The position numbers and the translations under genes are program-made. The notes under the pieces were generated by a model, which saw nothing but the letters and a program-made list of their open reading frames with translations, was not told where the DNA came from and searched no databases. 32,447 bases of DNA from Rhodospirillaceae bacterium (GTDB lineage Bacteria > Pseudomonadota > Alphaproteobacteria > Puniceispirillales > Puniceispirillaceae): contig WTIL01000023.1 of assembly GCA_011522725.1 (NCBI GenBank), positions 1 to 32,447 on the forward strand, given 5' to 3'. Of the stretch, positions 1 through 8,378 are shown piece by piece (positions within the stretch are counted from its first letter, which is position 1; each line of letters starts with the position of its first letter).

Positions 1-1148
1 TGTTCACGCGGGATCCCCGGCCCGTCATCGGCGATGTCGATGACACCAAGCCTGCCGGCGCGCCAGATATCGATGCTGATCCTGGCGGCGCCTGCATTCG
101 CGGCGTTACGGGCGAGATTGAGCAGGATCCGTGACATCATCGTACGGTCGAGGCGAACCTCCTCCGGTCCGTCATAGCGCACTTCGATTCCGGCGCTCTC
201 GGCGATTTCCCCGACAAGCTCCTGCATGGCGAATCGCACAGGTTCGGCGGCCGGGGTCTCGGCAAGGTAGTCCATCATCGACTGGCACAGCGCCACCGAC
301 TGCTCAAGCGAGCGGACGATATGCGGCGCCATCCTGCGGACCCGCGGGTCTTCCGATGCGAGGATCGTATCCGCCACAAGGGTCGCCGAACTCAGAACAT
401 TGCGAATGTCGTGATTGATCTTCGCCACCGCCTCGCCGATGTCGGCAAGCCGTTCGCGCTGGCGAAGCGCCAGCAGCGTATTGCGCTGCAATGTTTCAAG
501 GGCCCGCGCCGCGGCGACAAACTCGCGCGAGCGCAAGAGCTCGTCCGCAATCGGGCTCGCTACCGAGGGATCGTCGCTGAAAGCGTTGATCGAATCGACA
601 AGCGCCTGAAGCGGCGCGCCGTAATGGCGATGAAGAAACATCCGCAGCGCCGACAGTCCGGCAAAAATCACCACAGTCAGCATCAGCAGCGAGCCGGAGA
701 ACATCATCCGCAGCGGGTCGCGGAAATCCGAGGGATCCACGATCACAAAACCGGGTCCGCCGGTCCCGAGGCCGGTCACGGCAAGCGGCTCTACCGGCAG
801 TCCGGCGACCAGCCGCGCCACGCAGTCGAACTCGGCGGCAAGAGAGGGTTGTCCGAGGTCAAACACAGTCATGCCATGGCCCGCCGCCATTTCGGCAGGG
901 ACAAGCGCATGCGCGGCAAGCGAGAGCTTCTGGTAGAAGGCCGGTGTACTGGCAAAAAGCGAGACCAGCACCGCGAGCGCGAAGGCGCCGGCAAGTATGG
1001 CAAACTGTGGTCGCAGGTGACGTATCAGGTCGGGTCCCGTTCCGCACTTATGGATAGTATAGGCCGGTTCATTCTTGGCGGGCCGGAATTCCGCCTTATG
1101 GCACAGGCGCCGGGCATCGCCAAGCCTGCGGGGCCGATTGGCACGCAA
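1..1148 (-). CDS. Sensor histidine kinase (3' end cut by window edge)
   Basis: This is a two-component sensor kinase of the inner membrane that would autophosphorylate on histidine and pass phosphate to an unseen response regulator. The minus-strand frame shows a first membrane helix (bases about 960-1010), a short periplasmic region, a second helix (about 650-710), an H-box reading KINHDIRNVLSSA (about 385-420) with the phosphoacceptor His, and an ATPase N-box NLARNAANAG followed by a G1 box DDGPGIP at the window edge. The end of the ATPase domain lies outside. The frame has no ATG before the first helix. It is open back to a stop near 1222, and the only usual start codon ahead of the helix is TTG at 1148, so the start is uncertain. 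Stimulus and partner are unknown. It is divergent from rpmH. Confidence 0.75.
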   Translation of the reverse strand, partial: MRANRPRRLGDARRLCHKAEFRPAKNEPAYTIHKCGTGPDLIRHLRPQFAILAGAFALAVLVSLFASTPAFYQKLSLAAHALVPAEMAAGHGMTVFDLGQPSLAAEFDCVARLVAGLPVEPLAVTGLGTGGPGFVIVDPSDFRDPLRMMFSGSLLMLTVVIFAGLSALRMFLHRHYGAPLQALVDSINAFSDDPSVASPIADELLRSREFVAAARALETLQRNTLLALRQRERLADIGEAVAKINHDIRNVLSSATLVADTILASEDPRVRRMAPHIVRSLEQSVALCQSMMDYLAETPAAEPVRFAMQELVGEIAESAGIEVRYDGPEEVRLDRTMMSRILLNLARNAANAGAARISIDIWRAGRLGVIDIADDGPGIPRE

Positions 1149-1161
1149 GTCCGATAAGACA

Positions 1162-1190
1162 TTGACAGTAGGCCGCTTCAGCCCTACAAC
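1162..1190 (+). promoter_or_regulatory. Sigma-70-type promoter of rpmH operon
   Basis: TTGACA (1162-1167), a 17-base spacer and TACAAC (1185-1190) form a near-consensus housekeeping promoter 47 bases before the rpmH start. It is the strongest promoter seen in the window, as expected for a ribosomal protein gene. Its -35 box lies within the possible 5' end of the divergent kinase gene. Confidence 0.7.
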
Positions 1191-1236
1191 CCCATCCAGT
1201 TTCTGACAACCAATTCAGTGTCGAGGGAGCGTCATC

Positions 1237-1371
1237 ATGAAACGCACCTACCAGCCGAGTGTTCTCGTTCGCAAGCGCCGTCACGGTTTCCGGTCGCGCA
1301 TGGCAACTGTTGGCGGCCGCCGCGTTCTGCGCGCGCGCCGGGCAAAGGGCCGTTCGCGCCTGTCTGCCTGA
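1237..1371 (+). CDS. rpmH: 50S ribosomal protein L34
   Basis: L34 is a small basic protein of the large ribosomal subunit. The 44-residue product begins [20 protein letters not shown] and continues through the conserved [18 protein letters not shown] segment, which covers essentially the whole family. A GAGGGAG ribosome-binding site sits about seven bases before the ATG. It is the first gene of the rpmH-rnpA-yidD-yidC cluster, which is conserved across bacteria, and it follows a near-consensus promoter. Nothing unusual is seen. Confidence 0.97.
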   Translation: MKRTYQPSVLVRKRRHGFRSRMATVGGRRVLRARRAKGRSRLSA

Positions 1372-1389
1372 TCTTCGGATGACGCCGCG

Positions 1390-1779
1390 GTGACCGCTCT
1401 GGTCAGCATCCCGTCGCGCGCCGGTTTTCTGGCGGCACGAGACAGCGGCGTCAAAGCGGTGGCGGCAGGCTTTGTCCTGCAGGCCGCGCCCACCGGCCGC
1501 GATGACTGGCGGCTTGGCCTCACAGCTTCGAAAAAGACTGGCAACGCCGTGCGCCGCAACCGGGCACGGCGGCGTCTTCGTGCGCTTGCGCGTACCGAAC
1601 TGGCCAAGCGTGCCCGTCCCGGCATCGATTATGTGATCATCGCCCGCCAAGGCACCGCCGAGCGGCCGTGGGATGATCTTGTCGCCGACCTCCACAAATC
1701 CCTTGGATATCTTCATCGCGGCATAGAGCGCGCCGGTGACAGCGCAGGCGATCAGGGCAGCGGCGGAAAGACCGGCTGA
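1390..1779 (+). CDS. rnpA: Ribonuclease P protein component
   Basis: RnpA is the protein subunit of RNase P. It helps the catalytic RNA bind and cleave the 5' leaders of precursor tRNAs. The 129-residue basic product carries the family signature as KKTGNAVRRNRARRRLR (about residues 54-70), followed by the DYVIIAR strand near residue 84. The start is GTG at 1390, because the ATG at 1379 runs into a stop after four codons. The N-terminus matches the usual family beginning only loosely. It lies 18 bases after rpmH, and its TGA overlaps the ATG of yidD by one base, so the two are probably translated together. Confidence 0.93.
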   Translation: MTALVSIPSRAGFLAARDSGVKAVAAGFVLQAAPTGRDDWRLGLTASKKTGNAVRRNRARRRLRALARTELAKRARPGIDYVIIARQGTAERPWDDLVADLHKSLGYLHRGIERAGDSAGDQGSGGKTG

Positions 1780-2084
1780 TGGCACACCAGGCAAAGAACC
1801 CGCGCGGCCTCGGCAGGTTTGCCTCCATGGTGCTTGCGGCGCCGCTGATCGCCCTTATCTGGCTCTATCGCATGCTGATTTCGCCGCTTCTGGGGGCGAA
1901 CTGCCGTCATTTGCCGACCTGCTCGGACTATGCGCGCGAGGCGTTGATGCGTCATGGGCCCTTGCGTGGCGGGTGGTTTACGCTAAAACGTATCTCGCGT
2001 TGCCATCCTTGGGCAGAACCGGCATTCGATCCGGTTCCCGGGCTGGACGAAGACCGCCGTCCGGAAGCCGGGCGGCAGCCATAG
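1779..2084 (+). CDS. yidD: Membrane protein insertion efficiency factor YidD
   Basis: YidD is a small, membrane-associated protein that aids insertion of inner-membrane proteins by YidC. The 101-residue product has an amphipathic or membrane-facing N-terminal segment (about 13-35), then SPLLGANCRHLPTCSDY with its conserved cysteines, and RISRCHPW followed by DPVP. The pair of glycines usually found just before DPVP is replaced here by AEPAF. It overlaps rnpA by one base and precedes yidC. The C-terminal tail is short and charged. Confidence 0.93.
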   Translation: MAHQAKNPRGLGRFASMVLAAPLIALIWLYRMLISPLLGANCRHLPTCSDYAREALMRHGPLRGGWFTLKRISRCHPWAEPAFDPVPGLDEDRRPEAGRQP

Positions 2085-2135
2085 GCAAAGGCATTTGTGA
2101 CAACTGGTGCGCCGGCGCGCGCAGGGACCCGACGA

Positions 2136-3899
2136 ATGAATCCGGAAAACCGTAATATGATCCTCGCCATCACGCTGTCGATGGCCGTTCTGTTTGGCTG
2201 GCAGATGTTTGTCGTCGGCCCGGAACTGGAAAAGGAAGCTGCGATGCAGCAGGCCATCGCCGAGCAGGAGGCCGCCGCCGCTGCCGCTTCCGGTGATGCG
2301 CCGCAGGTTGATCCGGATGCTGTCGCGGGAAGCGCAGGCGCCGCCGCCACCGGCCAGCTGTCTGCCAGCGAAGCCGCGCCTGCCGTGGAGGCGCCGCGGA
2401 TCGTCATCGACGCGCCGCTGGTCTCAGGCTCGATCTCGCTCGCCGGTCTCCGCGTCGACGACATCATGCTCAAGGCCTATCAGCAGACCCAGGATCCTGA
2501 TTCGGAAAACATCCAGTTTCTTCTGAAGACAAGCACCGCGGCGCCGTTCTTCGCAGAATTCGGCTGGGCTTCGGCAGATGCCGCCCAGCCAATGCCGAAA
2601 TCGGACAGTGTCTGGACCGCGAGCTCGATGGTCCTGTCGCCGGGATCGCCGGTGACGCTGACCTGGGAAAATGGCAACGGCCTGACATTCCGCCGCCAGC
2701 TGTCGATCAATGATGATTACATGATCACCGTCGATGACAGCGTGGAAAGCGCGCTGTCGGCGCCGCTGACGCTGTTCCCCTATGGTCTGGTGCGCCGCCA
2801 CGGCACGCCGGCGACGACCGGCATCTACATCCTTCACGAAGGTGCTCTCGGCGTGTTCGACGAGACCCTGCGTGAAGAAGATTACGACGACATGCGCGAT
2901 GCCGATGGCGGCGTCAGCGAAATCAGGCCTGAAATGCCAGGCGGCTGGATCGGCTTTACCGACAAATACTGGCTTGCCGCGCTGTTGCCCGACCAGTCCG
3001 CGAACATGAATTTCGCCTTCAAGTCGCTGGCCGGCCCTTCGGACCGTTATCAGGTCGACTACATCGCGAGCGAGGCGAGCGTGCTGCCGGCAGGCGGTGT
3101 CGTATCCAGCCAGACACGGCTGTTCGCCGGCGCAAAGAAGGTCTCGCTTCTTGATGGCTATGCCGACGAGCTCGGCATCGCGAATTTTGATCTGGCGATC
3201 GATTTCGGCTGGTTCTACTTTCTGACCAAGCCGTTCTTCTATGCGATCAACTGGCTGAACAGCCTGCTTGGCAATTTCGGCCTTGCGGTGCTTGCCTTCA
3301 CCATCGTGGTGAAACTCGTTTTCTTCCCGCTGGCCAACAAATCCTACCGGTCGATGGGCAAGATGCGGGTGCTGTCGCCGAAGATTCAGGAAATCCGCGA
3401 GCGTCATGCCGATGACCGGATGGCGATGAACCAGGCGATGATGGCCCTGTACAAGGAAGAGAAGGTCAATCCGGCGGCCGGCTGTCTTCCGGTGCTGCTG
3501 CAGATTCCGGTGTTCTTCGCGCTCTACAAGGTGCTTTTCGTCACCATCGAGATGCGCCATGCGCCCTTCTTCGGATGGATCACCGACCTGTCGGCGCCCG
3601 ACCCGACATCGGTGTTCAACCTGTTCGGCCTGATGCCGTTCTCGGTCGATTTCCTGCCGCCCTTCCTGCAGCTCGGCGCCTGGCCGATCATGATGGGCCT
3701 GTCGATGTGGCTGCAGATGCGCCTGAACCCGACCCCGCCGGACCCGGTACAGGCACGGATCTTCCAGTTCATGCCGATCATCTTCACCTTCCTTCTGGCC
3801 ACATTCCCGGCCGGTCTGGTGATCTACTGGACCTGGAACAACATGCTTTCGATGGCGCAGCAATGGTACATCCTTCGCAGCATTCAGAAGGAGAGCTGA
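2136..3899 (+). CDS. yidC: Membrane protein insertase YidC
   Basis: YidC inserts and folds inner-membrane proteins, alone or with SecYEG. The 587-residue product has the standard proteobacterial plan: an N-terminal helix (about 8-26), an Ala-rich linker, a large periplasmic beta-domain (about 90-345), and the conserved core from about residue 355 with FGWFYFLTKPFFYAINWL, the cytoplasmic hairpin around KMRVLSPKIQEIRERHADD, and the later helices. I chose ATG 2136 because it gives the family start MNPENRNMILAI and has AGGGA eight bases upstream. A GTG at 2097 in the same frame would add 13 residues unlike the family. It overlaps the start assigned to engB. Confidence 0.97.
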   Translation: MNPENRNMILAITLSMAVLFGWQMFVVGPELEKEAAMQQAIAEQEAAAAAASGDAPQVDPDAVAGSAGAAATGQLSASEAAPAVEAPRIVIDAPLVSGSISLAGLRVDDIMLKAYQQTQDPDSENIQFLLKTSTAAPFFAEFGWASADAAQPMPKSDSVWTASSMVLSPGSPVTLTWENGNGLTFRRQLSINDDYMITVDDSVESALSAPLTLFPYGLVRRHGTPATTGIYILHEGALGVFDETLREEDYDDMRDADGGVSEIRPEMPGGWIGFTDKYWLAALLPDQSANMNFAFKSLAGPSDRYQVDYIASEASVLPAGGVVSSQTRLFAGAKKVSLLDGYADELGIANFDLAIDFGWFYFLTKPFFYAINWLNSLLGNFGLAVLAFTIVVKLVFFPLANKSYRSMGKMRVLSPKIQEIRERHADDRMAMNQAMMALYKEEKVNPAAGCLPVLLQIPVFFALYKVLFVTIEMRHAPFFGWITDLSAPDPTSVFNLFGLMPFSVDFLPPFLQLGAWPIMMGLSMWLQMRLNPTPPDPVQARIFQFMPIIFTFLLATFPAGLVIYWTWNNMLSMAQQWYILRSIQKES

Positions 3900-4537
3900 C
3901 CGCCGCCGAGCTCGAGGCGGGACGGCTCCTGTTTGCCGGCAGCTGCGATTTCATCGCCGCCGCCAACAACATGCATGTCCTGCCGCCTGAAGGGCTGCCC
4001 GAAATCTGTTTCGCCGGCCGCTCCAATGTCGGCAAGTCGTCGCTGATCAACGCGCTGACCGGACGCAAGGCGCTGGCCCGCACATCGCAGACACCGGGGC
4101 GCACGCGCCAGCTTATTTTCTTCGACCTGGCGAGCCGGCTGCAGCTTGTCGACCTTCCGGGCTATGGCTATGCCTCGGCGCCGAAGACCGATATCAAGGC
4201 CTGGACAACGCTGACCCGCAAGTTTCTTGCCGGACGCGCCTCGCTGCAGCGGGTATTCCTGTTGATTGATTGCCGCCGCGGGATCGGCAGCGCCGATGCC
4301 GAGATCATGAAGCTGCTGGATGCCAGCGCGGTGTCGTGGGCGGTGGTGATGACCAAGGCCGACAAGCTCAAACAGGGCGCGCTCGAGAAGGTGTGCGATG
4401 CCACGGCGAAGACGGTCAACCGCCACGTTGCGGCGTTCCCGCAGCTGTTCGTGACGTCCTCGGAAAAGGGCGAGGGCATCGCCGGCCTGCGTGCGCATCT
4501 TGCCGGAATGGCGCTTCCCAAGGCCGGGTCGCGCTGA
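3863..4537 (+). CDS. engB: Ribosome biogenesis GTPase EngB/YihA
   Basis: EngB is an essential P-loop GTPase of the TrmE-Era-EngA-YihA superfamily needed for assembly of the large ribosomal subunit. All G motifs are present: GRSNVGKSS (G1), the TSQTPGRTR switch region (G2), DLPGYG (G3), TKAD (G4) and the SSEKGEG region (G5). The start is uncertain. The family N-terminus matches from AAELEAGRLLF onward, just after the yidC stop, but no ATG or GTG is there. The nearest ATG in frame is 3863, inside the last 37 bases of yidC, giving 224 residues. A CTG at 3896 follows an AAGGAG too closely to be convincing. Translational coupling to yidC is likely. Confidence 0.93.
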   Translation: MVHPSQHSEGELTAAELEAGRLLFAGSCDFIAAANNMHVLPPEGLPEICFAGRSNVGKSSLINALTGRKALARTSQTPGRTRQLIFFDLASRLQLVDLPGYGYASAPKTDIKAWTTLTRKFLAGRASLQRVFLLIDCRRGIGSADAEIMKLLDASAVSWAVVMTKADKLKQGALEKVCDATAKTVNRHVAAFPQLFVTSSEKGEGIAGLRAHLAGMALPKAGSR

Positions 4538-4555
4538 CGCTGCGGCGAAGAAGAC

Positions 4556-4585
4556 TTGCACATCCCCGCGGCTTGCCGATATTTT
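4556..4585 (+). promoter_or_regulatory. Probable sigma-70-type promoter for argB
   Basis: TTGCAC (4556-4561), an 18-base spacer and TATTTT (4580-4585) lie in the 102-base gap between engB and argB. The site would start transcription near 4592. The match is moderate and untested. It suggests that argB and the following gene can be expressed apart from the yidC operon. Confidence 0.42.
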
Positions 4586-4639
4586 GGCGCGGCTAGCTTG
4601 GCGCTGCAGGCATGTCTGCCCGGCAGCCGGAAAGGCATC

Positions 4640-5551
4640 ATGATGGACGACAATATTTCAACGCTGCAGTCAGATCTGCTCGAGAAAACCGGCATGCTTG
4701 TCGAGGCGTTGCCGTTCATGCGCCGCTATTCCGATCAGACGCTGGTCGTCAAGTTCGGCGGCCATGCGATGGGCGAGGCCGATTATGTCAGCGCCTTTGC
4801 CGCCGATATCGCGCTTCTCGACCAGGTCGGGGCCCGTCCGGTCGTCGTTCATGGCGGTGGTCCGCAGATCGGCGCCATGCTCAAGAAGCTGCAGATCGAA
4901 TCAAAGTTCATCGACGGCCTGAGGGTGACCGACGAGGCCACCATTTCGGTGGTCGAGATGGTTCTGGCAGGCGGCATCAACAAGGCGCTGGTCGCCGCCA
5001 TTGCCCAGGCCGGCGGCCGTGCCGTCGGCATTTCCGGCAAGGATGGCGGGCTGATCACCGCGCGCAAGCTGATGGCCACAGCCAAGACCGAGGGCAGTGC
5101 CATCGAGGAAGCCATCGACCTCGGCTTCGTCGGCGAGCCCGACCATGTCGATACAGGCGTTCTCGACGCGCTGAACGCGGCAAAGCTGATCCCGGTCGTG
5201 GCCCCTGTCGGAAGCGACGGCAGCGGCGAGACCTATAACATCAATGCTGATACGGCTGCCGGCGCGATCGCCGCGGCGCTTGGCGCGACCCGCATGCTGA
5301 TGCTGACCGATGTCGCCGGCGTGCTCGACAGCGACGGCAATCTCATCACCGACCTGACGGTCAGCCAGGCAGAGGCGCTGATTCGTGACGGCACCGTGTC
5401 CGGCGGCATGATCCCGAAGGTCGAAACCTGTATCAATGCGGTTCTAGGGGGAGCGGAAGCCGCGGTGATCATGGACGGGCGGGCGCCGCACGCGCTTCTC
5501 GTCGAACTGTTCACCGAACACGGCATGGGAACCATGATCCGGGCCGACTGA
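4640..5551 (+). CDS. argB: Acetylglutamate kinase
   Basis: ArgB phosphorylates N-acetyl-L-glutamate with ATP, the second step of arginine synthesis, in the cytoplasm. The 303-residue product shows the amino acid kinase fold: [10 protein letters not shown] (about 35-44) for phosphate binding, [10 protein letters not shown] (about 68-77), the [10 protein letters not shown] nucleotide-side segment and [10 protein letters not shown] near the C-terminus. The N-terminal extension before the first strand (about 30 residues) resembles the helix that arginine-inhibited forms use to assemble hexamers, so feedback inhibition is likely but inferred. GGAAAGG precedes two adjacent ATGs at 4640 and 4643. 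Spacing slightly favours the second. Confidence 0.96.
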   Translation: MMDDNISTLQSDLLEKTGMLVEALPFMRRYSDQTLVVKFGGHAMGEADYVSAFAADIALLDQVGARPVVVHGGGPQIGAMLKKLQIESKFIDGLRVTDEATISVVEMVLAGGINKALVAAIAQAGGRAVGISGKDGGLITARKLMATAKTEGSAIEEAIDLGFVGEPDHVDTGVLDALNAAKLIPVVAPVGSDGSGETYNINADTAAGAIAAALGATRMLMLTDVAGVLDSDGNLITDLTVSQAEALIRDGTVSGGMIPKVETCINAVLGGAEAAVIMDGRAPHALLVELFTEHGMGTMIRAD

Positions 5552-5589
5552 CGGCGCCCGCCCCAGACCCCGAGAAAGGCAAGTTTTTC

Positions 5590-6282
5590 ATGTCACCAGA
5601 GTCCAAGTCGCCGACCGGCTTTCCCACCGACAGCATCAATGACTGGGTGTTTGATCTCGACAACACCATCTATCCGGCACGGTCGAACCTGTTCGTGCGG
5701 GTGGCGGTGCGGATCACCGAATTCGTGGCGCGGCATTTCGATGTTCCGCATGACGAGGCGAAAGTGATCCAGAAGGACCTGTTCCACCGTTATGGCACGA
5801 CCATGCGCGGGCTGATGGTCGAGCAGGGGCTGACCCCCGAGGAATATCTTCATTTCGTTCATGATATCGATGTCAGCGATCTTCCCGTCGAGACCGAGCT
5901 CGACGCGATGCTGGCAGCGCTGCCCGGGCGCAAGCATATCTTCACCAACGGCACCGTCCCGCATGCCGAAAATATCCTCAATGCCTATGGCATCCGGCAT
6001 CATTTCGACCAGATTTTCGACATTGTCGGGGCCGATTTCGTGCCAAAGCCGGAACAGGCCGCGTTCGACAGTTTCATCAGCACCACCGGCATCGATCCGA
6101 CCGGCGCGGTGATGATCGAGGATATGGCGCGCAATCTCGAGCCGGCGCACGCCCTCGGCATGCGCACGGTGTGGCTCGTCAGCGATCATGACTGGGCGGC
6201 GACCGGCGCGGACGAACCATATGTTCATTTCATCGCCGATGATCTGAAGAGCTTTCTTTCGACCCTTGCCATTCAGGCCTGA
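5590..6282 (+). CDS. HAD-family pyrimidine 5'-nucleotidase
   Basis: This is a haloacid dehalogenase superfamily phosphatase, class IA, of the pyrimidine 5'-nucleotidase subfamily that hydrolyses UMP/CMP-type nucleotides or modified pyrimidine nucleotides. The 230-residue protein has motif I FDLDNTIYP, with nucleophile D22 and acid/base D24, motif II in FTNGT, motif III lysine in PKPEQ and motif IV IEDMARN. All catalytic residues are present. The substrate is assigned only by resemblance of the DLDNTIYP form. It sits 38 bases after argB and before dapD, a neighbourhood common in alphaproteobacteria, though its link to lysine or arginine synthesis is unclear. Confidence 0.85.
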   Translation: MSPESKSPTGFPTDSINDWVFDLDNTIYPARSNLFVRVAVRITEFVARHFDVPHDEAKVIQKDLFHRYGTTMRGLMVEQGLTPEEYLHFVHDIDVSDLPVETELDAMLAALPGRKHIFTNGTVPHAENILNAYGIRHHFDQIFDIVGADFVPKPEQAAFDSFISTTGIDPTGAVMIEDMARNLEPAHALGMRTVWLVSDHDWAATGADEPYVHFIADDLKSFLSTLAIQA

Positions 6283-6363
6283 AAGGTCGATATCTGCACA
6301 AGGACAACAACAGGTGCGCGGCAAGGCGTGCCTGTCATCATGCCAGCATAAACGGAGACCAGC

Positions 6364-7224
6364 ATGGATATGGCGCAACTGGAACAGGACATCAACGCAG
6401 CCTGGGAAGACCGCGATTCGATCAGCGCAGCGACCACCGGCGCGGTGCGTGACGCGGTCAATGCGGCGCTCGGCATGCTGGATGACGGCAGCGCCCGCGT
6501 GGCGGAACCGCGCGGCGATCATCAATGGCATGTGAACCAGTGGCTGAAAAAGGCCGTTCTGCTGTCATTCCGGCTGAACGACATGGCGGTGATCCCTTCA
6601 GGCACGAACTATCCGGAAAGCGGCGAGGCGTCCTGGTGGGACAAGGTGCCGTCGAAATTCGCCGGCTGGGGCGAGGCGGAATTCCGTGATGCCGGCTTCC
6701 GCGCCGTGCCGGGCTGTGTCGTCCGCCATTCCGCGCATATCGCCGCCGGCGCCGTGCTGATGCCAAGCTTCGTCAATCTCGGCGCCCATGTCGGCAGCGG
6801 CACCATGGTCGATACATGGGCGACAGTCGGATCCTGCGCGCAGATCGGCAAGAATGTCCATCTGTCGGGCGGCGCAGGTATCGGCGGTGTTCTCGAACCG
6901 CTTCAGGCCGGCCCGGTGATCATCGAGGATGACTGTTTCATCGGCGCCCGTTCCGAAGTTGTCGAAGGCGTGGTCGTCGAGCAGGGCGCGGTTCTTTCGA
7001 TGGGCGTCTTCATCGGCGCCTCGACCAAGATTGTCGATCGTGTCACCGGCGAGGTGCATATGGGCCGCGTGCCCGCCTATTCGGTGGTCGTCCCGGGAAC
7101 GCTTCCCGGCAAGCCCCTTGCCGACGGGTCCCCGGGGCCGTCGCTTTCCTGCGCCGTGATCATCAAGCAGGTGGACGAGAAGACCCGGTCGAAGACGTCG
7201 GTCAACGAACTGCTGCGCGACTGA
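6364..7224 (+). CDS. dapD: Tetrahydrodipicolinate N-succinyltransferase
   Basis: DapD transfers succinyl from succinyl-CoA to tetrahydrodipicolinate in the succinylase branch of diaminopimelate and lysine synthesis. The 286-residue product has an N-terminal helical domain, then hexapeptide repeats forming a left-handed beta-helix (about 115-245, with periodic I/V-G-x-x positions such as [20 protein letters not shown]), and a C-terminal tail. The [13 protein letters not shown] segment is characteristic. GGAG lies six bases before ATG 6364. Its TGA overlaps the dapE ATG by one base, so the next-but-one enzyme of the path is made from the same message. The aminotransferase step (DapC) is not in this window. 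Confidence 0.96.
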   Translation: MDMAQLEQDINAAWEDRDSISAATTGAVRDAVNAALGMLDDGSARVAEPRGDHQWHVNQWLKKAVLLSFRLNDMAVIPSGTNYPESGEASWWDKVPSKFAGWGEAEFRDAGFRAVPGCVVRHSAHIAAGAVLMPSFVNLGAHVGSGTMVDTWATVGSCAQIGKNVHLSGGAGIGGVLEPLQAGPVIIEDDCFIGARSEVVEGVVVEQGAVLSMGVFIGASTKIVDRVTGEVHMGRVPAYSVVVPGTLPGKPLADGSPGPSLSCAVIIKQVDEKTRSKTSVNELLRD

Positions 7225-8378
7225 TGGGTGCCGGGCCGTCGCATGCCGTCGATCTGGCGCAGCGGCTGATCCGCTGCCCGTCGGTCACGCCGCATGAAGG
7301 CGGCGCGCTCGACCTTCTCGAGGCCGAGCTGACAGCGCTCGGCTTTGCCTGCACGCGCCTTCCCTTTGGCGAGGGCGATGAACGCATCGACAATCTCTTC
7401 GCCCGCATCGGCGATGGCGGGCCGCATCTGTGCTTTGCCGGCCATACGGATGTGGTTCCGGTCGGCGACGAGGCCGCCTGGACGCATGGCGCTTTCGATG
7501 CCGAGATTGCCGACGGGCGTCTCTATGGCCGTGGTGCCGCCGACATGAAAGGCGGAATCGCCGCCTTTGTCGCCGCCGCCGCGCGGGTTCTGGAAACCGG
7601 TACCGGCGGATCGATCAGCCTGATGATCACCGGCGATGAAGAGGGCGATGCCGTCAACGGCACGGTGAAAATGGTGGAATGGGCCGCTGCCAACGGGCAG
7701 CAGCCGGATGCCTGCATCGTCGGCGAGCCGACCAACCCGAACGCGCTCGGCGATGTGATCAAGAACGGCCGCCGTGGCAGCCTGTCCGGCCATCTGACGG
7801 TGACCGGCCGTCAGGGCCATGTCGCCTATCCGCATCTGGCGGACAATCCGGTGACGCGGCTTCTGGCCATGCTGGCACCGGTGAACGGATGCGAGCTTGA
7901 TGGCGGCACACCCCATTTCGATCCGTCGACGGCGCATGTGACGACGATCGATGTCGGCAACCCGGCGACCAATGTCATTCCGGCGCGCGCCGAGGCGAAA
8001 TTCAACATCCGCTTCAACACCGAACACAGCGCCGACGGGCTGATCGGCTGGCTCGAGGAGCATTTCGGGCGGGTCGGCGGCGACTGGGCCGTCAGCTGGA
8101 AAGCCAACGCGCACCCGTTCCTGACCGACCCCGGCACCCTGACCGGCCTGCTGGCGGATGCTGCCGAGGCGGTGACAGGCCGGCGGCCGCAGTTGTCCAC
8201 CGGCGGCGGCACCTCGGATGCGCGCTTCATCACCACTCTCTGCCCGGTGGCGGAATTCGGCCTTGTCGGCCAGACCATGCATCAGGTCGACGAGAATGTG
8301 GCGACGGCCGATATCGACGGGCTCAGCATGATCTACGAGGATTTCATGGCGCGGTTCTTCGGCGGGGCGAACTCATGA
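7224..8378 (+). CDS. dapE: Succinyl-diaminopimelate desuccinylase
   Basis: DapE is a two-zinc M20 hydrolase that removes succinate from N-succinyl-LL-diaminopimelate, giving LL-DAP for lysine and peptidoglycan. The 384-residue protein keeps the metal and catalytic residues: His and Asp in CFAGHTDVVPVGD, Asp in YGRGAADMKGG, the general-base Glu pair in TGDEEGDA, Glu in VGEPTNP, and a C-terminal His in GQTMHQVDE. A dimerisation domain lies between about residues 180 and 290. Length matches the family. It overlaps dapD by one base and the following membrane-protein gene by four bases (ATGA). Confidence 0.96.
   Translation: MGAGPSHAVDLAQRLIRCPSVTPHEGGALDLLEAELTALGFACTRLPFGEGDERIDNLFARIGDGGPHLCFAGHTDVVPVGDEAAWTHGAFDAEIADGRLYGRGAADMKGGIAAFVAAAARVLETGTGGSISLMITGDEEGDAVNGTVKMVEWAAANGQQPDACIVGEPTNPNALGDVIKNGRRGSLSGHLTVTGRQGHVAYPHLADNPVTRLLAMLAPVNGCELDGGTPHFDPSTAHVTTIDVGNPATNVIPARAEAKFNIRFNTEHSADGLIGWLEEHFGRVGGDWAVSWKANAHPFLTDPGTLTGLLADAAEAVTGRRPQLSTGGGTSDARFITTLCPVAEFGLVGQTMHQVDENVATADIDGLSMIYEDFMARFFGGANS

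Noticed and set aside
2424-3863. A 479-codon minus-strand frame opposite yidC
   Set aside because: The His/Arg/Gln-rich translation is typical of a mirror frame, with no recognisable domain. yidC on the plus strand is certain.
7077-8282. A 401-codon minus-strand frame opposite dapE
   Set aside because: No domain or family pattern. dapE carries all catalytic residues in the plus frame.
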